From contig JANRJC010000009.1 of NCBI GenBank assembly GCA_033764335.1, forward strand, positions 1 through 64,000: a DNA stretch of 64,000 bases, written 5' to 3'. Below are positions 61,985 through 64,000 of the stretch, piece after piece. The DNA comes from JAGQVA01 sp033764335 (GTDB lineage: Bacteria > Bacteroidota > Bacteroidia > J057). The notes beneath the pieces were generated by a model, which did not search any database, had not been told where the DNA came from, and saw only the letters and a list, made by a program, of their open reading frames with translations. Position 1 is the first letter of the stretch; each line of letters starts with the position of its first letter. The position numbers and the translations under genes are program-made.

Positions 61985-62842
61985 ATGAGCGAAATTAGAG
62001 AGAAATACCTAAATCCGTTTACTGACTTTGGATTTAAGAAATTATTCGGGGAGGAACCGAATAAGGATCTGCTCATTGACTTTCTCAACGAACTACTCAA
62101 AGGGCAGGAAGATCCCATCAAAGACCTGACCTATCTCAAAAATGAGCATATCGGGTCGCAGGATGCCGACCGAAGGGCCATTTTTGACCTCTATTGCGAA
62201 AATGAGCATGGCGAAAAGTTTATCGTTGAATTACAGAAGTCCAAACAGAATTTCTTTAAAGACCGGGCATTGTATTATTCCACCTTCCCCATCCGCGAAC
62301 AGGCAAAAAAAGCAGACTGGAATTACGAGCTAAAAGCGGTTTATACTATTGCCATTCTGGATTTCGTGTTTGAGGAAGACAAGGCCGATAAAGCCAAATA
62401 TCGCTACGATGTCAAGCTGACCGATATTGAGACCTGCAAAGTGTTCTATGACAAACTCACTTTCGTTTATCTGGAAATGCCCAAATTCGGAAAAACGATT
62501 GATCAGCTCAAAACCCGTTTTGATAAGTGGCTCTATGTACTCCGAAACCTCAACAAGTTGGACCGCATCCCGGAAAAACTCCGGGAAGAAATCTTCGAAC
62601 GACTGTTTGAAGTTGCTGAGATTGCTCGGTTTTCCCGTGAGGAACTTATGCTTTATGAAGACAGCTTGAAATACTACCGGGACCTCAAAAACTCCCTCGA
62701 TCTTGCACGAGAAGAAGGAAAAATCGAAGGGAAAATCGAAGTGGTGAGAAAAGGATTCGCGCAGGGTATTTCCATCGAAACCCTGGCAACCCTCACCGGG
62801 CTGAGTGAGGCAGAAATTTCACAAATTCTCAGTAACCCGTAA
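61985..62842 (+). CDS. Rpn-family recombination-promoting nuclease / PDDEXK_2 transposase-like protein
   Basis: The ATG at 61985 gives 285 residues. The opening YLNPFTDFGFKKLFGEEPNKDLLIDFLNELL and the PD-(D/E)XK motif RRAIFDLYCENEHGEKFIVELQKSK (about 65-90) are the hallmarks of the PDDEXK_2/Rpn family, whose members promote RecA-independent recombination; the C-terminal repeat EEGKIEGKIEVVRKGFAQG is typical. Many genomes carry dozens of copies. It is a stand-alone gene with no inverted repeats that I can see. Confidence 0.88.
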   Translation: MSEIREKYLNPFTDFGFKKLFGEEPNKDLLIDFLNELLKGQEDPIKDLTYLKNEHIGSQDADRRAIFDLYCENEHGEKFIVELQKSKQNFFKDRALYYSTFPIREQAKKADWNYELKAVYTIAILDFVFEEDKADKAKYRYDVKLTDIETCKVFYDKLTFVYLEMPKFGKTIDQLKTRFDKWLYVLRNLNKLDRIPEKLREEIFERLFEVAEIARFSREELMLYEDSLKYYRDLKNSLDLAREEGKIEGKIEVVRKGFAQGISIETLATLTGLSEAEISQILSNP

Positions 62843-63125
62843 CTCATTCAGTTCGCGACTCCGGTTGCATCTGCTCTGACAAGATACACCGTCAGCAAAG
62901 GGTGTTTTATACTGACCTTAACTCCGAGAAAAACCATAAAGGAAAATAGTACCAGTAGTTTTTTCATAATGCCCAATTAGCAAAAACTCTAAATGGTTGT
63001 CTTGGAAAAAAAGGACAATCAGCGTTTACCTCAAATATTCTTTATACGGATGTCAACGGCGGATTGCTTTTGAAAAGAAGATTATTTTAAAGAGATTGCC
63101 CCGCTCAATTCAGAAGGGCTTATTC

Positions 63126-64000
63126 ATGCAGGTTGCAGTCATTGGCGGAGGTGCCGCAGGTTTTTTCTCGGCTATTGCTGTAAAAGAAAATTTTCCAGCG
63201 GCGGAGGTAATCATTTTTGAAAAATCGCAAAAGCTCCTCGCCAAAGTCAAAATCTCCGGCGGCGGAAGATGTAACGTTACTAACGGCTGTACCGATGTCT
63301 CCGAACTCTGCAAGGCCTATCCACGGGGAGGAAACAAACTCAAAAAAGCATTCCATGTATTCAATACCCGCCACACGATGGAGTGGTTTGAATCGCGGGG
63401 TGTGCCTCTAGTGATTCAGGAAGATAATTGTGTATTTCCCGTATCGCAAGACTCACAAAGCATCATTGACTGTTTTTTGAATGAGGCAAAGCGATTGAAT
63501 ATTAAAATAAAATCAGGCACAGGTGTGACCCGAATACAGCCGGAAGGAGGACAACTGCTGCTGGCCTTTGGCGATGCACCTTCAGAAATTTTTGACAAGG
63601 TGATCGTCGCAACCGGCGGCTCACCCAAAAGACAGGGTCTCGAATGGCTGGAGAATATGGGCCACCGGATCGAAAACCCCGTGCCTTCCTTATTTACCTT
63701 CAATATGCCCGAAGAATCCGTAACCCGGCTGATGGGTATTGTCGTCGAACAAACCCAGGTGAGCATTCAGGGCACAAAACTAAAGTCCGACGGCCCCCTC
63801 CTGATTACGCATTGGGGCATGAGCGGGCCGGCTGTTCTAAAGTTATCTGCTTTTGGAGCAAAAATTTTGGCTGAAAGGGACTATACGTTTAAGATTCAGG
63901 TAAACTGGGTGAATGAAAAAAATAATGACTATGTGCGGGATGTGCTGATAAATATTATGCAGGAACATCCGAAAAAAAATCTGGCCAATTTCCGGGCTTA
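63126..64000 (+). CDS. BaiN/HI0933-type NAD(P)/FAD-dependent oxidoreductase (partial, runs off right edge)
   Basis: From ATG 63126 the frame is open to the end of the window (291 codons). The dinucleotide-binding motif VAVIGGGAAGFFSAIAV is followed by ISGGGRCNVTN and a second FAD segment IVATGGSPKRQG, which mark the HI0933/BaiN flavoprotein family (usually ~400-410 residues, so about 110 are missing). Members are flavin-dependent oxidoreductases of mostly unknown substrate. The 283-bp gap before it holds nothing recognisable. Confidence 0.9.
   Translation, partial: MQVAVIGGGAAGFFSAIAVKENFPAAEVIIFEKSQKLLAKVKISGGGRCNVTNGCTDVSELCKAYPRGGNKLKKAFHVFNTRHTMEWFESRGVPLVIQEDNCVFPVSQDSQSIIDCFLNEAKRLNIKIKSGTGVTRIQPEGGQLLLAFGDAPSEIFDKVIVATGGSPKRQGLEWLENMGHRIENPVPSLFTFNMPEESVTRLMGIVVEQTQVSIQGTKLKSDGPLLITHWGMSGPAVLKLSAFGAKILAERDYTFKIQVNWVNEKNNDYVRDVLINIMQEHPKKNLANFRA

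Overview
The window comes from a bacterium of the phylum Bacteroidota, probably a Saprospiria/Cytophagia-type heterotroph. The support is a SusC/SusD pair, three proteins ending in type IX secretion (T9SS) sorting domains, a SusB-like GH97 enzyme, a GHxF-free lipoprotein-rich secretome, LytTR and ECF-sigma regulation, and gene starts with little or no Shine-Dalgarno sequence. Species level cannot be judged from the sequence alone.

Layout. 1-90 is the start of a gene running off the left edge. 121-510 holds a small array of tRNA-like units (three T-arm hairpins with perfect T-loops in repeats of about 75 nt) directly upstream of a 746-residue protein with a RING-like zinc motif and a C-terminal TerD-like domain; I regard this pair as the best candidate for an undescribed system. 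2752-6990 looks like a mobile cassette array on the minus strand: HigBA toxin-antitoxin, a small membrane protein, a DUF457-type membrane hydrolase and a short M1 peptidase, separated by an attC-like site and by three copies of a ~110 bp repeat, with no integrase in view. 7003-8072 is an ECF sigma factor with a membrane partner.

8207-22237 is a polysaccharide utilisation locus: a membrane-spanning LuxR-type sensor-regulator, a T9SS-secreted GH144-like enzyme, a T9SS-secreted protein of five beta-sandwich modules, SusC, SusD and a lipoprotein GH144-like enzyme. GH144 includes endo-beta-1,2-glucanases, so beta-1,2-glucan is the most likely substrate (inference). 22333-32315 holds a T9SS beta-propeller protein, a Kazal-type lipoprotein, a giant alpha-2-macroglobulin-like protein with a SusC-like segment inside it, and GH97.

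32380-34154 is a three-gene cassette (GHKL ATPase, STAS-like DUF4325, PIN nuclease) that looks like an uncharacterised signalling or conflict module. 34611-45299 combines a RapA-type SNF2 ATPase, divergently arranged with a tightly coupled operon SWIM zinc finger / DUF5691 / MoxR AAA ATPase / DUF5682 / VWA, followed by a DinB-like gene. 45321-50277 has a DUF4143 ATPase preceded by an 18-bp perfect inverted repeat, a membrane protein, a serine hydrolase with TPRs, and a LytS/LytR two-component pair. 50458-55785 is respiratory or catabolic in flavour: a very large PmoA-like/dehydrogenase/HEAT/cytochrome c lipoprotein, a cupin, a monohaem cytochrome and a Crp-family regulator. 55853-58117 has MFS, SRPBCC and DUF1697 genes. 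58118-58605 is non-coding with two sets of triplicated palindrome arms in front of a second AAA ATPase. The window ends with a DUF5060 glycoside-hydrolase-like lipoprotein, an Rpn/PDDEXK_2 nuclease and the start of a BaiN/HI0933-type flavoprotein.

All family assignments were made by reading motifs; no database search was run.
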